A stretch of DNA of 64,000 nt. It comes from Bacillus sp. DTU_2020_1000418_1_SI_GHA_SEK_038. Its GTDB lineage: Bacteria; Bacillota; Bacilli; Bacillales; Cytobacillaceae. Location: the NCBI RefSeq assembly GCF_032341175.1, contig NZ_CP135435.1, forward strand, positions 992,001-1,056,000. Reading direction: 5' to 3'. Under the pieces are notes generated by a model. That model worked only from the letters and a program-made list of their open reading frames with translations, ran no database searches and had not been told where the DNA came from. Shown piece by piece: positions 1-8,148 of the stretch. The translations under genes and the position numbers were made by a program. How positions within the stretch are numbered: position 1 is the first letter of the stretch; each line of letters begins with the position of its first letter.

Positions 1-480
1 GATTTTTCTGCACCATACTATTTATCAACGAATGAGATTCTAGTTCCAGAGGGCAGTGATATTAAGAGTGCAGCTGACTTAAAGAATGACAAGGTAGTGG
101 CAGTTCTTGGCGGAACGACTGGGGAAGCGGCAGTAGAGAAAATACTTGGAGTAAACAATAAAAACATTAAAAAGTTTGATAATAATAATTTAGCCATTTT
201 GGAATTAACGAGTGGCGGTGCAGATGCAGTAGTTGCCGATAATGCAGTAGTTCAGGCTTATGCCCAGAATAATCCAAACGATAAGCTAAATGTTATTAGC
301 GATAAAGAAGGCTTTGAAAATGAATTTTACGGCCTTATGTTTCCAAAAGGCAGTGAATTAAAAGCAGAATTTGATGTGGCTGTTACTGAGGTTTTGAAAA
401 ATGGAACTTATACTGAAATTTATAAGAAATGGTTCGGAGTAGAACCGGATGTTGAGACCATTTTAGCTCAGCAAAAATAA
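1..480 (+). CDS. Amino-acid ABC transporter substrate-binding protein, C-terminal part
   Basis: The gene is open from base 1, so its start and signal peptide lie outside the window; 159 residues are visible. The first visible residues, DFSAPYY, match the conserved DFSxPYY stretch of family 3 solute-binding proteins (SBP_bac_3), and GGADAVVADNAV and the C-terminal YKKWFG are also typical. The protein would be an extracellular lipoprotein that delivers a polar amino acid to the permease encoded just downstream. A hairpin separates it from the permease gene, a common way to make more binding protein than membrane parts. The substrate cannot be told from this fragment. Confidence 0.9.
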   Translation, partial: DFSAPYYLSTNEILVPEGSDIKSAADLKNDKVVAVLGGTTGEAAVEKILGVNNKNIKKFDNNNLAILELTSGGADAVVADNAVVQAYAQNNPNDKLNVISDKEGFENEFYGLMFPKGSELKAEFDVAVTEVLKNGTYTEIYKKWFGVEPDVETILAQQK

Positions 481-491
481 ATAATTAAATC

Positions 492-529
492 AAAATTGCG
501 TAACGCAGTAGGAAAAGTTACGCAATTTT
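492..529 (+). terminator. Intercistronic hairpin in ABC importer operon
   Basis: A perfect 13-bp inverted repeat (AAAATTGCGTAAC at 492-504, its complement at 517-529) with a 12-base loop lies between the binding-protein and permease genes. It has only a short T run, so it probably acts as a leaky terminator or mRNA stabiliser that lowers permease/ATPase expression relative to the binding protein. Confidence 0.6.
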
Positions 530-551
530 GGTTTACATAGGGGGAAGAGCA

Positions 552-1208
552 ATGGATTTCAGGTTGGACATCTTAGTAAATTATATTCCTTTCTTTGTAA
601 AGGGGACATTATTAACGATTGGTTTGTCAATTGTAGGTATTATATTTGGAACCATTCTTGGTTTATTTATCGGCTTAGGGAAAATGATGAAAAATAAGCT
701 GCTTGCCTTTATTTTTAATTGCTACATTATATTTTTCCGCGGAACACCTTTATTTGTTCAAATATTATTAATTCATTTCGGGGTAGTACCATTATTTATT
801 GGGCATACGAATGGGATTGTGGCTAGTATTATTGCGCTCTCCTTAATTGCAGGTGCCTATATAGCTGAAATTTTTCGTGCTGGTATACAGTCCATTGATA
901 AAGGACAGATGGAAGCAGCCCGTTCTCTCGGCATGTCCCATGTTCAAGCAATGAAACATGTCATATTGCCTCAGGCCTTCAAACGAATGATCCCTCCTCT
1001 AGGGAATGAGTTCATTGTCCTTATTAAAGAGTCCTCCCTCGCAGCCATCGTGGCGACACCTGAACTGATGTACTATGGACGAGCATTAGCTAGTCAAACT
1101 TTCCGTGTGTGGGAGCCTTATATTACAGCAGCGCTCATTTATCTTGTGTTAACAACAACATTAGGCTTCTTATTGAATAAACTTGAAAGAAGGTTGACAA
1201 CAGAATGA
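552..1208 (+). CDS. Amino-acid ABC transporter permease
   Basis: A 218-residue polytopic inner-membrane protein of the HisM/GlnP type. The EAA loop that docks on the ATPase is visible as [17 protein letters not shown], followed by LPQAF. The ATG at 552 is preferred because GGGGAAG sits 6 bases upstream; an in-frame start at 528 has no ribosome site. The stop codon overlaps the ATPase start by 4 bases (ATGA), indicating translational coupling. It presumably forms a homodimer that moves the amino acid delivered by the upstream binding protein. Confidence 0.92.
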   Translation: MDFRLDILVNYIPFFVKGTLLTIGLSIVGIIFGTILGLFIGLGKMMKNKLLAFIFNCYIIFFRGTPLFVQILLIHFGVVPLFIGHTNGIVASIIALSLIAGAYIAEIFRAGIQSIDKGQMEAARSLGMSHVQAMKHVILPQAFKRMIPPLGNEFIVLIKESSLAAIVATPELMYYGRALASQTFRVWEPYITAALIYLVLTTTLGFLLNKLERRLTTE

Positions 1209-1927
1209 TTCAAGTGAAGAAATTAAAAAAAACATTCGGACAAAATGAAGTTTTAAAAGATATTAATGCTTCTATACAACCACAGGAAGTTGTCGTTGTG
1301 ATTGGTCCATCAGGGTCAGGAAAGTCTACATTTTTAAGATGTATTAATTTGCTTGAATCGATAACAGACGGTCAAATTACAATTGAGGGCGTTGATATAA
1401 CCGATAAAAAAACAGATATTAATAAAGTAAGAACTGAAGTCGGAATGGTTTTTCAGCAATTTAATTTATTTCCTCATAAAACGGTCATTCAAAATATCAT
1501 GCTTGCTCCTATGCAAGTGAGAAAAATATCTGCAGAGGAAGCTAAGAAAACAGGTCTTGAGCTTCTGAAAAAAGTGGGACTTGAGGAGAAGGCAAATGTT
1601 TATCCAGATTCATTATCAGGCGGGCAAAAGCAGCGGGTTGCAATTGCAAGAGCGTTAGCGATGAAGCCAAAAATCATGCTTTTCGATGAGCCGACCTCAG
1701 CGCTAGATCCAGAAATGGTTGGAGAAGTGCTTGAAGTAATGAAGCAATTGGCTAAAGAAGGGATGACGATGGTTGTTGTAACTCATGAAATGGGATTTGC
1801 CCGAGAAGTGGGAGATCGGGTTTTGTTCATGGATGGAGGTGTCATTGTCGAAGAAAATAGTCCGAAAGAAATTTTTGAAAACCCAAAGCATGAAAGAACG
1901 AAAGCTTTTTTAAGTAAAGTTTTATAA
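1205..1927 (+). CDS. Amino-acid ABC transporter ATP-binding protein
   Basis: A 240-residue GlnQ/HisP-type ATPase. Visible motifs are Walker [10 protein letters not shown] (residues 34-42), the Q-loop in [10 protein letters not shown], the signature LSGGQKQR, Walker [13 protein letters not shown] and the switch His in VVVTHEM. It powers the permease encoded immediately upstream, with which its gene overlaps by 4 bases. The length is normal for the family. The operon ends at a rho-independent terminator directly after the stop codon. Confidence 0.95.
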   Translation: MIQVKKLKKTFGQNEVLKDINASIQPQEVVVVIGPSGSGKSTFLRCINLLESITDGQITIEGVDITDKKTDINKVRTEVGMVFQQFNLFPHKTVIQNIMLAPMQVRKISAEEAKKTGLELLKKVGLEEKANVYPDSLSGGQKQRVAIARALAMKPKIMLFDEPTSALDPEMVGEVLEVMKQLAKEGMTMVVVTHEMGFAREVGDRVLFMDGGVIVEENSPKEIFENPKHERTKAFLSKVL

Positions 1928-1931
1928 GAAT

Positions 1932-1965
1932 AAAAACATCGGCTGAGTAAAGCTGATGTTTTTTT
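1932..1965 (+). terminator. Rho-independent terminator after ABC importer operon
   Basis: AAAAACATCGGCT and AGCTGATGTTTTT (1932-1944 and 1953-1965, approximately) pair around a short loop, and the 3' arm ends in a T run. It lies directly after the ATPase stop codon and insulates the following cluster. Confidence 0.85.
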
Positions 1966-1992
1966 GCAGAAATGGATAAGATATCTGCTCCA

Positions 1993-2008
1993 TGCAAAAT
2001 CCATCTGC
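1993..2008. promoter_or_regulatory. Upstream repeat copy 1, candidate enhancer-binding site
   Basis: TGCAAAATCCATCTGC here recurs as TGCAAAATTCATCTGC at 2072-2087 (15 of 16 bases identical, 79 bp apart). This copy sits inside a CCATGCA...TGCATGG inverted repeat (1990-2012). Both copies lie roughly 130-220 bp upstream of a sigma-54 promoter, where enhancer-binding activators normally bind. The role as an upstream activating sequence is inferred. Confidence 0.5.
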
Positions 2009-2018
2009 ATGGAATAAA

Positions 2019-2032
2019 TGAAATCGTTTTCA
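2019..2032. promoter_or_regulatory. cre site (CcpA operator)
   Basis: TGAAATCGTTTTCA matches the catabolite-response consensus TGWAANCGNTNWCA at every position. It lies between the two upstream repeats and about 185 bp before the sigma-54 promoter, so CcpA bound here would be expected to hinder activation while a preferred sugar is present. Confidence 0.75.
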
Positions 2033-2071
2033 AGGGTTGTATCTCTTTCCTTACAAGACTATACAAATATC

Positions 2072-2087
2072 TGCAAAATTCATCTGC
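2072..2087. promoter_or_regulatory. Upstream repeat copy 2, candidate enhancer-binding site
   Basis: TGCAAAATTCATCTGC, the second copy of the 16-bp repeat, ends about 128 bp upstream of the -24 element at 2216. Two copies at this distance fit the pattern of paired activator sites for sigma-54 enhancer-binding proteins. No such activator gene is present in the window. Confidence 0.5.
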
Positions 2088-2215
2088 GATAGATTGCTTG
2101 AATTTGATTTTAAATGTAAGAAAAAGGAAGGAAAATAATAAGTTTATCGTGTGAAATGGGCCAAAAAACTATCCTTATCTTTATTTAATTGAATATTCCG
2201 CCTTATCCAACTTAC

Positions 2216-2232
2216 TTGGCACAGTTTTTGCA
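2216..2232 (+). promoter_or_regulatory. Sigma-54 (SigL) promoter of the hut-like cluster
   Basis: TTGGCACAGTTTTTGCA matches the -24/-12 consensus TGGCAC-N5-TTGCW exactly, with the invariant GG and GC at the right spacing. Transcription would begin near 2243-2246, about 37 bases before the hutU-like start codon. Sigma-54 promoters need an ATP-driven enhancer-binding activator, unlike the HutP antitermination known for B. subtilis hut. Confidence 0.85.
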
Positions 2233-2281
2233 ACAGTATTGATTAAGAAATTTAAATTTATCATTCAGGGAGGAAATACAC

Positions 2282-4003
2282 ATGTCTAAACCAGAAATCC
2301 TATATTCCGTTAAAGCACAAAGGGGACCTGAGCTTCGCTGTAAAGGCTGGAGACAAGAATCGATTTTACGGATGCTTGAAAATAATATGGAAAACGCTGA
2401 GAGGCCAGAAGAACTAGTTATCTATGGAGGGATCGGGAAAGCAGCCCGTAACTGGGAGTCTTACCACGCGATCGTAAAATCTTTAAAAGAGCTTGAGGAT
2501 GATGAAACTTTAGTTGTTCAATCTGGAATGCCAGTTGCGGTATTTAAAACCCATAAATATGCGCCGACAGTTGTCATGGCAACGACAAACATCATGAAGG
2601 CGGATTGGCCAACATTCTATGATTTACAAGATAAAAACTTAACCATGTATGCAAACTATACAGCAGCTCCATGGGAGTATATCGGTACACAAGGAGTTAT
2701 CCAAGGGACTTTCGAAACTTTATCAGCGATTGCTCGCCTTCATTACAATGATTCTCTAGTTGGAAAAATCCTTTTAACAGCAGGTGCCGGCGGAATGGGT
2801 GGAAACCAAACGAGAGCGATGACAATGCACGGCGGAGTTGCGATTTTATGTGACTCTAATGTTGAGATTATTAAGCGCCGTATTGAAAAGAAATTCATTG
2901 ATGTTTTAGCAGAATCATTGGATGAGGCTATCGCCATGGCAAAACAAGCTGCAGCAGAAGGCAAACCACTTGGTATTGCAGTAGTCGGAAACGCTGCAGA
3001 TATTTTTGAAGAGGTGCTTGAAAAAGGGTGGCTTCCAGACATCTCAACTTCTATGACACCAGGCCATGATCCAATTTCTTACTTACCAGCAGGCTACACA
3101 GTAGAGGAAGCAGAAAAGCTTCGTGATACAGATCGTACCCTTTACTTAGAAAAAGCACGCGAAACAATGATCCGTGAATTGAAAACGCTAATCAAATTTA
3201 TGGACTTAGGCGTTCACTCCTTTGAATACGGTACGAGTCACCGTAAAGAATGTGTCGATGCCGGTTTTGATCCGAAGGAAGCGAAGCGCCTTCCAGGCTT
3301 CGTAGCTGAATACATTCGTCCATTGTTCTGCGAAGGCCGCGGACCTTTCCGCTGGGTATGCTTATCCGGAGACGCAGAAGATTTAAGAAAAATTGATGAA
3401 ATGATTTTAGAAAAATTTGCAGATGATTACCTAGTTACTCGCTGGATCAAGCTAGCAATGAAGCATATTCCGATTGAAGCACTGCCAGCTCGTATTTGCT
3501 ACATGGGCTTCGGACAGCGTAAAGCATTTGCGCTAGAAGTAAACGATATGATCCGCCGCGGTGAGCTTTCTGGTCCGGTTGCATTCTCTCGCGACAACTT
3601 AGACTCTGGTTCAATCGTGAACCCAACATTCGAATCTGAAAATATGAAGGACGGCTCTGATTTAATCTCTGACTGGCCGGTATTGAATGGCCTATTAAAC
3701 GCAGTTGGTATGTGTGACTTAATCGCACTTCAAGCGAATTACTCAATGGGTGAAGCCGTTCACACAGGCGTAACGATGATCGCAGATGGAACAGATGAGT
3801 CTGATATGAGACTAGAGGTAGCGATGACGGTTGACTCTGGAATCGGAGTTGTCCGCCATGCACAGGCTGGCTATGAAATCGCACAAGATGTAGCAAATGG
3901 AAAAGGAAAATTAACGAAAGAAAGCATCAAAATCCCATTATGGTGGTCTCCAAAAGCAACATTTGGTCCTAAGGATTTAGAAAAAGAAGATGTGAAGGCT
4001 TAA
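2282..4003 (+). CDS. hutU: Urocanase-family hydratase, divergent HutU paralogue
   Basis: A 573-residue urocanate hydratase homologue; canonical enzymes are about 550-560. Family features are clear: CKGW near the N-terminus, YGGIGKAARNWE (48-59), IGTQG (134-138) and the Gly-rich AGAGGMGG NAD+ site (167-174). It departs from ordinary HutU at strongly conserved places: GGMGGNQTRA where canonical enzymes have GGMGGAQPLA, MYANYTAAPW for MYGQMTAGSW, RDNLDSGS for RDHLDxGS, and LQANYSMGEA (483-492) where HHGGGVGMG is expected. The fold and NAD+-dependent water addition are probably kept, but the substrate pocket is changed, so a modified urocanate is a likely substrate. The canonical comparison is from memory. 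Start ATG follows GGGAGGAAA. First gene of the sigma-54 operon. Confidence 0.85.
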   Translation: MSKPEILYSVKAQRGPELRCKGWRQESILRMLENNMENAERPEELVIYGGIGKAARNWESYHAIVKSLKELEDDETLVVQSGMPVAVFKTHKYAPTVVMATTNIMKADWPTFYDLQDKNLTMYANYTAAPWEYIGTQGVIQGTFETLSAIARLHYNDSLVGKILLTAGAGGMGGNQTRAMTMHGGVAILCDSNVEIIKRRIEKKFIDVLAESLDEAIAMAKQAAAEGKPLGIAVVGNAADIFEEVLEKGWLPDISTSMTPGHDPISYLPAGYTVEEAEKLRDTDRTLYLEKARETMIRELKTLIKFMDLGVHSFEYGTSHRKECVDAGFDPKEAKRLPGFVAEYIRPLFCEGRGPFRWVCLSGDAEDLRKIDEMILEKFADDYLVTRWIKLAMKHIPIEALPARICYMGFGQRKAFALEVNDMIRRGELSGPVAFSRDNLDSGSIVNPTFESENMKDGSDLISDWPVLNGLLNAVGMCDLIALQANYSMGEAVHTGVTMIADGTDESDMRLEVAMTVDSGIGVVRHAQAGYEIAQDVANGKGKLTKESIKIPLWWSPKATFGPKDLEKEDVKA

Positions 4004-4026
4004 TCATTTTTTCAAAATAATTAGGT

Positions 4027-4066
4027 GGCTCATAGGATTATTCCCTTTTGAGCCCCCAATCTTTTT
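4027..4066 (+). terminator. Weak hairpin between hutU-like and hutI-like genes
   Basis: GGCTCA (4027-4032) and TGAGCC (4049-4054) can pair and are followed, after CCCAAT, by a short T run. The stem is only 6 bp, so this is at most a partial terminator lowering transcription into the downstream genes. Confidence 0.4.
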
Positions 4067-4115
4067 AGAAGAGTCAAAATTACAGCTGGTTTGACTAAAA
4101 GGAGGTTTTTGTGAA

Positions 4116-5363
4116 GTGTCTGAAACGAAGGTCAAGTTAAATGTGGACATAGTGATCAGCAATGCATCTGAGGTCATTACATGTATCGGTGAGGGTATGG
4201 AGGAAATTGGTATCCTGACTGATGCATGGATTGCGATTAAGGATGAAAAAATTGTTGGAGTTGGAACAGAGGCAGAGGTAAAAAGTAATTTTGATTTGGA
4301 AGAGTCTTCTTTTATCGATGCAAAAGGTAAAGTGGTCGCTCCGGGGTTTGTTGATTCACATAGCCATTTAGTTTTCTACGGAACACGGGTGGAAGAATAT
4401 GCGGCTAAACTGACTGGGAAACCAGAAAAATTGGAGCAGCTAAAAATTACAACAGGCCCGAGCCGAACGGTTGAGCTTACACGCAACGAACCAGAAGAGG
4501 AATTATTCCAGCAATCCAAAAAACGCGTCATGACAATGCTTGAGCACGGAATCACAACAATTGAAAGCAAGAGCGGATACGGTTTAACGACGGAAAGTGA
4601 AATCAAAATTTTAGAAGTAGGCAGAAGGCTGGACAATGAAACACCGCTAGATGTGTTAAATACATTTTTAGGTGCACATGGATTTCCAGAGAATCTGACG
4701 AAAAGTGAGTATTTGGATGTCATCATCAACGAAATGATCCCTAAAGTCGGAGAGCAAGGACTAGCAGAATTCTGTGACGTTTGGTGTGACGAAGGCTATT
4801 TTACGGCTGAAGAATCTGAACTAATCCTGAAAGCAGGATTAAAATACGGAATGAAGCCAAAGATTCATGCGGATGCATACTCTTATATCGGCGGTTCTGA
4901 TTTAGCAGCGGAAATGAAAATGGTTTCAATCGACCATTTAAATTATACACCAGCTGAAGTCGTGGAAAAGCTGGCTGAGGCAGAAGTGACAGGTGTCTTA
5001 ATGCCAGCTTTAGATTTTGCTGTTGGTCATAAACAGCCTTTTGATGCTCGGCAAATGTTAGACAAGGGAATGGAAATCGCACTTGCGACAGACCTCTGCC
5101 CGGCTTGTTATACAGAGTCCATGCAGTTTGTTATTAATTTGGCATGCCGATTATATAAATTCTCCGTTGAAGAGGCAATCAAAGCTGCTACATATGGCGG
5201 AGCGAGGGCACTTGATTTAGATGACCGCGGCGTAATTCAGGAAGGAAAGCTAGCAGACTTGCAAATTTGGGATGTCCCAACCTATAAGCATATTGCTTAC
5301 GAGCTTGGAACAAATATCGTAGAAAAGGTCATTAAAAAAGGAAAAGTTGTTATTAGCCGCTAG
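4116..5363 (+). CDS. hutI: Imidazolonepropionase-family amidohydrolase, divergent HutI paralogue
   Basis: A 415-residue amidohydrolase-superfamily metalloenzyme. Metal ligands are visible: HSH (82-84), His251 in IHAD, His274 in SIDH and Asp326 in ATD. HutI normally opens the imidazolone ring to give N-formimino-glutamate. Here several substrate-contact motifs differ from canonical HutI: the residue after HAD is Ala254 where B. subtilis HutI has a Glu implicated in catalysis, ATDLCPACYTES replaces ATDxNPGSxPT, and the GGGIxSTVxATR loop is replaced by LKITTGPSRTVELTR. The divergence parallels that of the neighbouring HutU- and HutH-like proteins and suggests a substituted imidazolone as substrate. 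GTG start at 4116 follows AAGGAGG at a 10-base distance; an out-of-frame GTG at 4111 was discarded. Confidence 0.85.
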   Translation: MSETKVKLNVDIVISNASEVITCIGEGMEEIGILTDAWIAIKDEKIVGVGTEAEVKSNFDLEESSFIDAKGKVVAPGFVDSHSHLVFYGTRVEEYAAKLTGKPEKLEQLKITTGPSRTVELTRNEPEEELFQQSKKRVMTMLEHGITTIESKSGYGLTTESEIKILEVGRRLDNETPLDVLNTFLGAHGFPENLTKSEYLDVIINEMIPKVGEQGLAEFCDVWCDEGYFTAEESELILKAGLKYGMKPKIHADAYSYIGGSDLAAEMKMVSIDHLNYTPAEVVEKLAEAEVTGVLMPALDFAVGHKQPFDARQMLDKGMEIALATDLCPACYTESMQFVINLACRLYKFSVEEAIKAATYGGARALDLDDRGVIQEGKLADLQIWDVPTYKHIAYELGTNIVEKVIKKGKVVISR

Positions 5364-5396
5364 TCAATAGATTCATACAATTGGAGGGTTCAAAAA

Positions 5397-6563
5397 ATGA
5401 CAACAAAACATGCATCTAGTGCTGCAGAGTTTGTAAATGCGGATCGGTTACAGGAATTATTTCTAGAGTTAGCAAAAATTAATGCACCGAGCACGAAGGA
5501 ACAGCTTGTAGCTGATTATTTAGTGAAGGCATTGCCAAAACTTGGCTTTTCCATTGAGTTTGATGAGGCTCACAAAAACTTCGATGGAGAAGTCGGAAAC
5601 TTAGTTGCCTGGCATGAAGGTACTGATCCATCTATTCCGCCATTATTCTTCTCCACACATATGGATACAGTACTGCCAACTGAAGGGTTAAAACCTGTTA
5701 TTAAAGATGGTGTCATCCATTCTGATGGAACAACCATTTTAGGAGCAGACGATCGTGCAGCCTTAGCCGCTTACTTAGAAGCGATGAGAGCGATTATTGA
5801 AGGCGGTATTCCACATGGCCCGATTGAGTTCATTTTAACAGTCAATGAACAGCCAGGATTAGTCGGTGCAAGATACATGGACTACTCAAAAGCAAAAAGT
5901 AAAACAGGTTATATTTTTGACAGCAGTGGAGATGTAGGACAAATTATCCTAAAAGGTCCTTACAGCTCAAGGATTTGGATGGAAGTAGAAGGAAAGGCAG
6001 CACATATCGCTCTCAATGCAGAAGAAGGGAATAGTGCGTTTTTAATAGCCGCTGAAGGGTTAACAAATATGAAGTTAGGTACGATTGATGAGGAGACTCT
6101 AGCCAATATAGGAATTATTAAAGGCGGAGAACTGACTTCAATTATTCCTGGAAGTGTGACGGTTGCTGGGGAAGTTCGCAGCTTTTCAAAGGAAAAGCTT
6201 GATCAGCAGCTTGAGCATATGGCAGAAGCAATGAAACAAGCCGCTGAGAAAATAAGCGGCAAAGTAAATGTGAAAATTGAGAAGAAATACAGTGGATTTG
6301 ATATCCCTGAAAACGATATTCTAGTAAGAAATGCAGAAGAAGCGGCAAGAAATATTCATGTAAAGCCATATTTAACAGAAACACTCGGCGGGGCAGATAC
6401 AAATGTTCTAAATGAAAATGGTCTAACATGCTTAACCCTTGGCTTAGGCTTCCAAAATATTCATTCTTTCAGAGAATGCATTAGCATTGAGAACTTAGTT
6501 AACACTGGCAGACTAACAGCAGCTTTAATTGAACAATGGTATATAAATCATAAGGATAAATAG
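5397..6563 (+). CDS. M20-family metallohydrolase (PepT-like) with an altered metal-ligand motif
   Basis: A 388-residue M20 family protein resembling peptidase T/YqjE-like enzymes. The di-zinc motifs are STHMDTV (His88, Asp90), LGADDRAALAA (Asp118), the catalytic-Glu region and a C-terminal NIHS (His356). In the fourth motif most relatives have Glu-Glu (EExGLxGA); here it is Asn-Glu151-Gln152-Pro-Gly-Leu, so the general-base Glu is kept but the metal-ligand Glu is Gln. It lies 33 bases after the hutI-like gene with its own GGAGG site. Because the cluster has no formiminoglutamase (hutG), this enzyme could instead cleave the ring-opened N-substituted glutamate, or it could release the pathway substrate from a peptide. 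Both roles are inferences. Confidence 0.8.
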   Translation: MTTKHASSAAEFVNADRLQELFLELAKINAPSTKEQLVADYLVKALPKLGFSIEFDEAHKNFDGEVGNLVAWHEGTDPSIPPLFFSTHMDTVLPTEGLKPVIKDGVIHSDGTTILGADDRAALAAYLEAMRAIIEGGIPHGPIEFILTVNEQPGLVGARYMDYSKAKSKTGYIFDSSGDVGQIILKGPYSSRIWMEVEGKAAHIALNAEEGNSAFLIAAEGLTNMKLGTIDEETLANIGIIKGGELTSIIPGSVTVAGEVRSFSKEKLDQQLEHMAEAMKQAAEKISGKVNVKIEKKYSGFDIPENDILVRNAEEAARNIHVKPYLTETLGGADTNVLNENGLTCLTLGLGFQNIHSFRECISIENLVNTGRLTAALIEQWYINHKDK

Positions 6564-6637
6564 GTTAAGAGACTTTAGGTGTTATGATAGATTTTTAAAA
6601 AGACTGCACCTAGGACTAAACACAATCGAAGAAAATA

Positions 6638-6674
6638 TTACCGCTATTTCTTGTTAAGTCAAGAATAGCGGTAA
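6638..6674 (+). terminator. Hairpin between M20 gene and transporter gene
   Basis: TTACCGCTATT (6638-6648) and AATAGCGGTAA (6664-6674) form a perfect 11-bp stem that can be lengthened by CTTG/CAAG. No T run follows, so it is more likely an mRNA processing or stability element than a terminator. Confidence 0.5.
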
Positions 6675-6691
6675 AGGTTAATAATTGAGTA

Positions 6692-6731
6692 AATTTCATA
6701 TTGTATTCAACAGCTGATACACTATGAAATT
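6692..6731. promoter_or_regulatory. Imperfect dyad upstream of transporter gene
   Basis: AATTTCATA (6692-6700) is mirrored by TATGAAATT (6723-6731), with inner TGTAT/ATACA halves. It lies 48 bases before the transporter start. It may be an operator or an RNA stem controlling the distal genes separately; no known regulator consensus is recognised. Confidence 0.35.
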
Positions 6732-6778
6732 CATTCGATTATGAATATATGGATTCTTTAAAACAGAGGTGGGTTTGT

Positions 6779-8095
6779 ATGTTAAGTAATCCCGTACTAA
6801 TATCTGTTATCGTTTTATCTGTTCTAAGTCTAGCAAGAGTACATGTTATTTTTGCCCTATTAATTTCCGCCATTGTTGCTGGCTTAACAGCAAATTTAAC
6901 TTTATCAGATACAATCAATTCATTAATAAATGGTATGGGAGGGCAATCCTCTACGGCATTAAGTTATATTTTGCTAGGTATTTTTGCAGCCATGATTGCT
7001 TATTCCGGAATTACAACCATTCTTATTAATAAGTTGCTTGCCATGAAGAAGCAAAGTAAAATCTTGCTATTGCTGATGTTTGCTGTGATTGCTTGTTTAT
7101 CAGGAACGCTAATTCCGGTTCACATTGCGTTTATCCCAATCTTAATTCCTCCGTTATTACTATTTTTAAATTATTTAAAAATGGATCGCAGGGCAGTGGC
7201 TTGTGCACTCACTTTTGGGCTGAAAATGCCGTACATTGTCATTCCAGCAGGATACGGGATTATTTTCCATGGGATTATTGCTTCTGAAATGAAGGCGAGT
7301 GGACTGGAAATTGCTCAATCACAAATTCCGCTTGCAATGATCATCCCAGCGATAGGTATGTTTGTTGGTCTATTTATTGCAATGTTTATTTCCTACCGAA
7401 AACCAAGAGAATATGGTGAAGATCAAGTGATGGCTTTGGCTGAGGTGAGTGCTGCAGCAGAGACGCCAGCACGTAAACTGCAATTTAAGGATTTTATTAC
7501 AATCGGGGCAGTCGTTGCGGCATTAATCGTGCAATTACAATTTGGCTCGCTTGTTCTTGGAGCGTTAGCTGGGATCATTATCATGTTTGCCGGCAGAATT
7601 GTAACGTTAGGTGAAGGGGAGCAGATTGTCCAAGATGGTGTAAAATTAATGGGAGCGATTGCATTCGTTATGCTTATCGCATCAGGATATGCAGCTATAT
7701 TAAAGGAAACAGGGGCAGTTACTGAATTGGTTACAGCAGTTGACACTGTGGTAGGAGGCAGTAAATTTATTGCAGCTGTTGTACTACTGCTTATTGGTTT
7801 GTTAGTAACGATGGGGATTGGCACATCCTTTGGGACAGTTCCTATTTTGGCAGCCGTGTTTGTTCCGCTTTGTATCTCCATTGGGTTTAGCCCATTAGCT
7901 ACTGCTGCTTTAATCGGAACAGCAGGAGCGCTCGGTGATGCAGGATCTCCGGCATCGGATAGTACACTTGGACCAACATCGGGATTAAATGCAGATGGAA
8001 AGCATAATCATATTTGGGACACATGTGTACCAACATTCATTCATTACAATATCCCATTATTTATATTTGGCGTCATTGCCGCATTAGTTTTATAA
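6779..8095 (+). CDS. Na+/H+ antiporter-family (NhaC-like/YuiF-like) transporter of the hut-like cluster
   Basis: A 438-residue polytopic membrane protein with about 11-12 hydrophobic spans. It resembles the YuiF group of Na+/H+ antiporter-like proteins; GALGDAGSPASDSTLGPTSG near the C-terminus is characteristic of that family. In B. subtilis the hut transporter HutM belongs to a different family. Position between the catabolic genes suggests uptake of the pathway substrate (histidine or a histidine derivative) by cation exchange rather than housekeeping sodium export. Start ATG at 6779 is chosen because GAGGTGGG precedes it by 5 bases; an in-frame ATG at 6749 lacks a ribosome site. Substrate assignment is inference. 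Confidence 0.75.
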   Translation: MLSNPVLISVIVLSVLSLARVHVIFALLISAIVAGLTANLTLSDTINSLINGMGGQSSTALSYILLGIFAAMIAYSGITTILINKLLAMKKQSKILLLLMFAVIACLSGTLIPVHIAFIPILIPPLLLFLNYLKMDRRAVACALTFGLKMPYIVIPAGYGIIFHGIIASEMKASGLEIAQSQIPLAMIIPAIGMFVGLFIAMFISYRKPREYGEDQVMALAEVSAAAETPARKLQFKDFITIGAVVAALIVQLQFGSLVLGALAGIIIMFAGRIVTLGEGEQIVQDGVKLMGAIAFVMLIASGYAAILKETGAVTELVTAVDTVVGGSKFIAAVVLLLIGLLVTMGIGTSFGTVPILAAVFVPLCISIGFSPLATAALIGTAGALGDAGSPASDSTLGPTSGLNADGKHNHIWDTCVPTFIHYNIPLFIFGVIAALVL

Positions 8096-8148
8096 TACTT
8101 TTTAGAGTCTGAATTTTTAGTCATTTAAAATAGAGGAGTGGACAACTT

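Noticed and set aside
2743..3896. Several 90-150 codon frames opposite the hutU-like gene and other genes
   Set aside because: They lie wholly within well-supported genes on the other strand, lack ribosome sites and give no recognisable protein.
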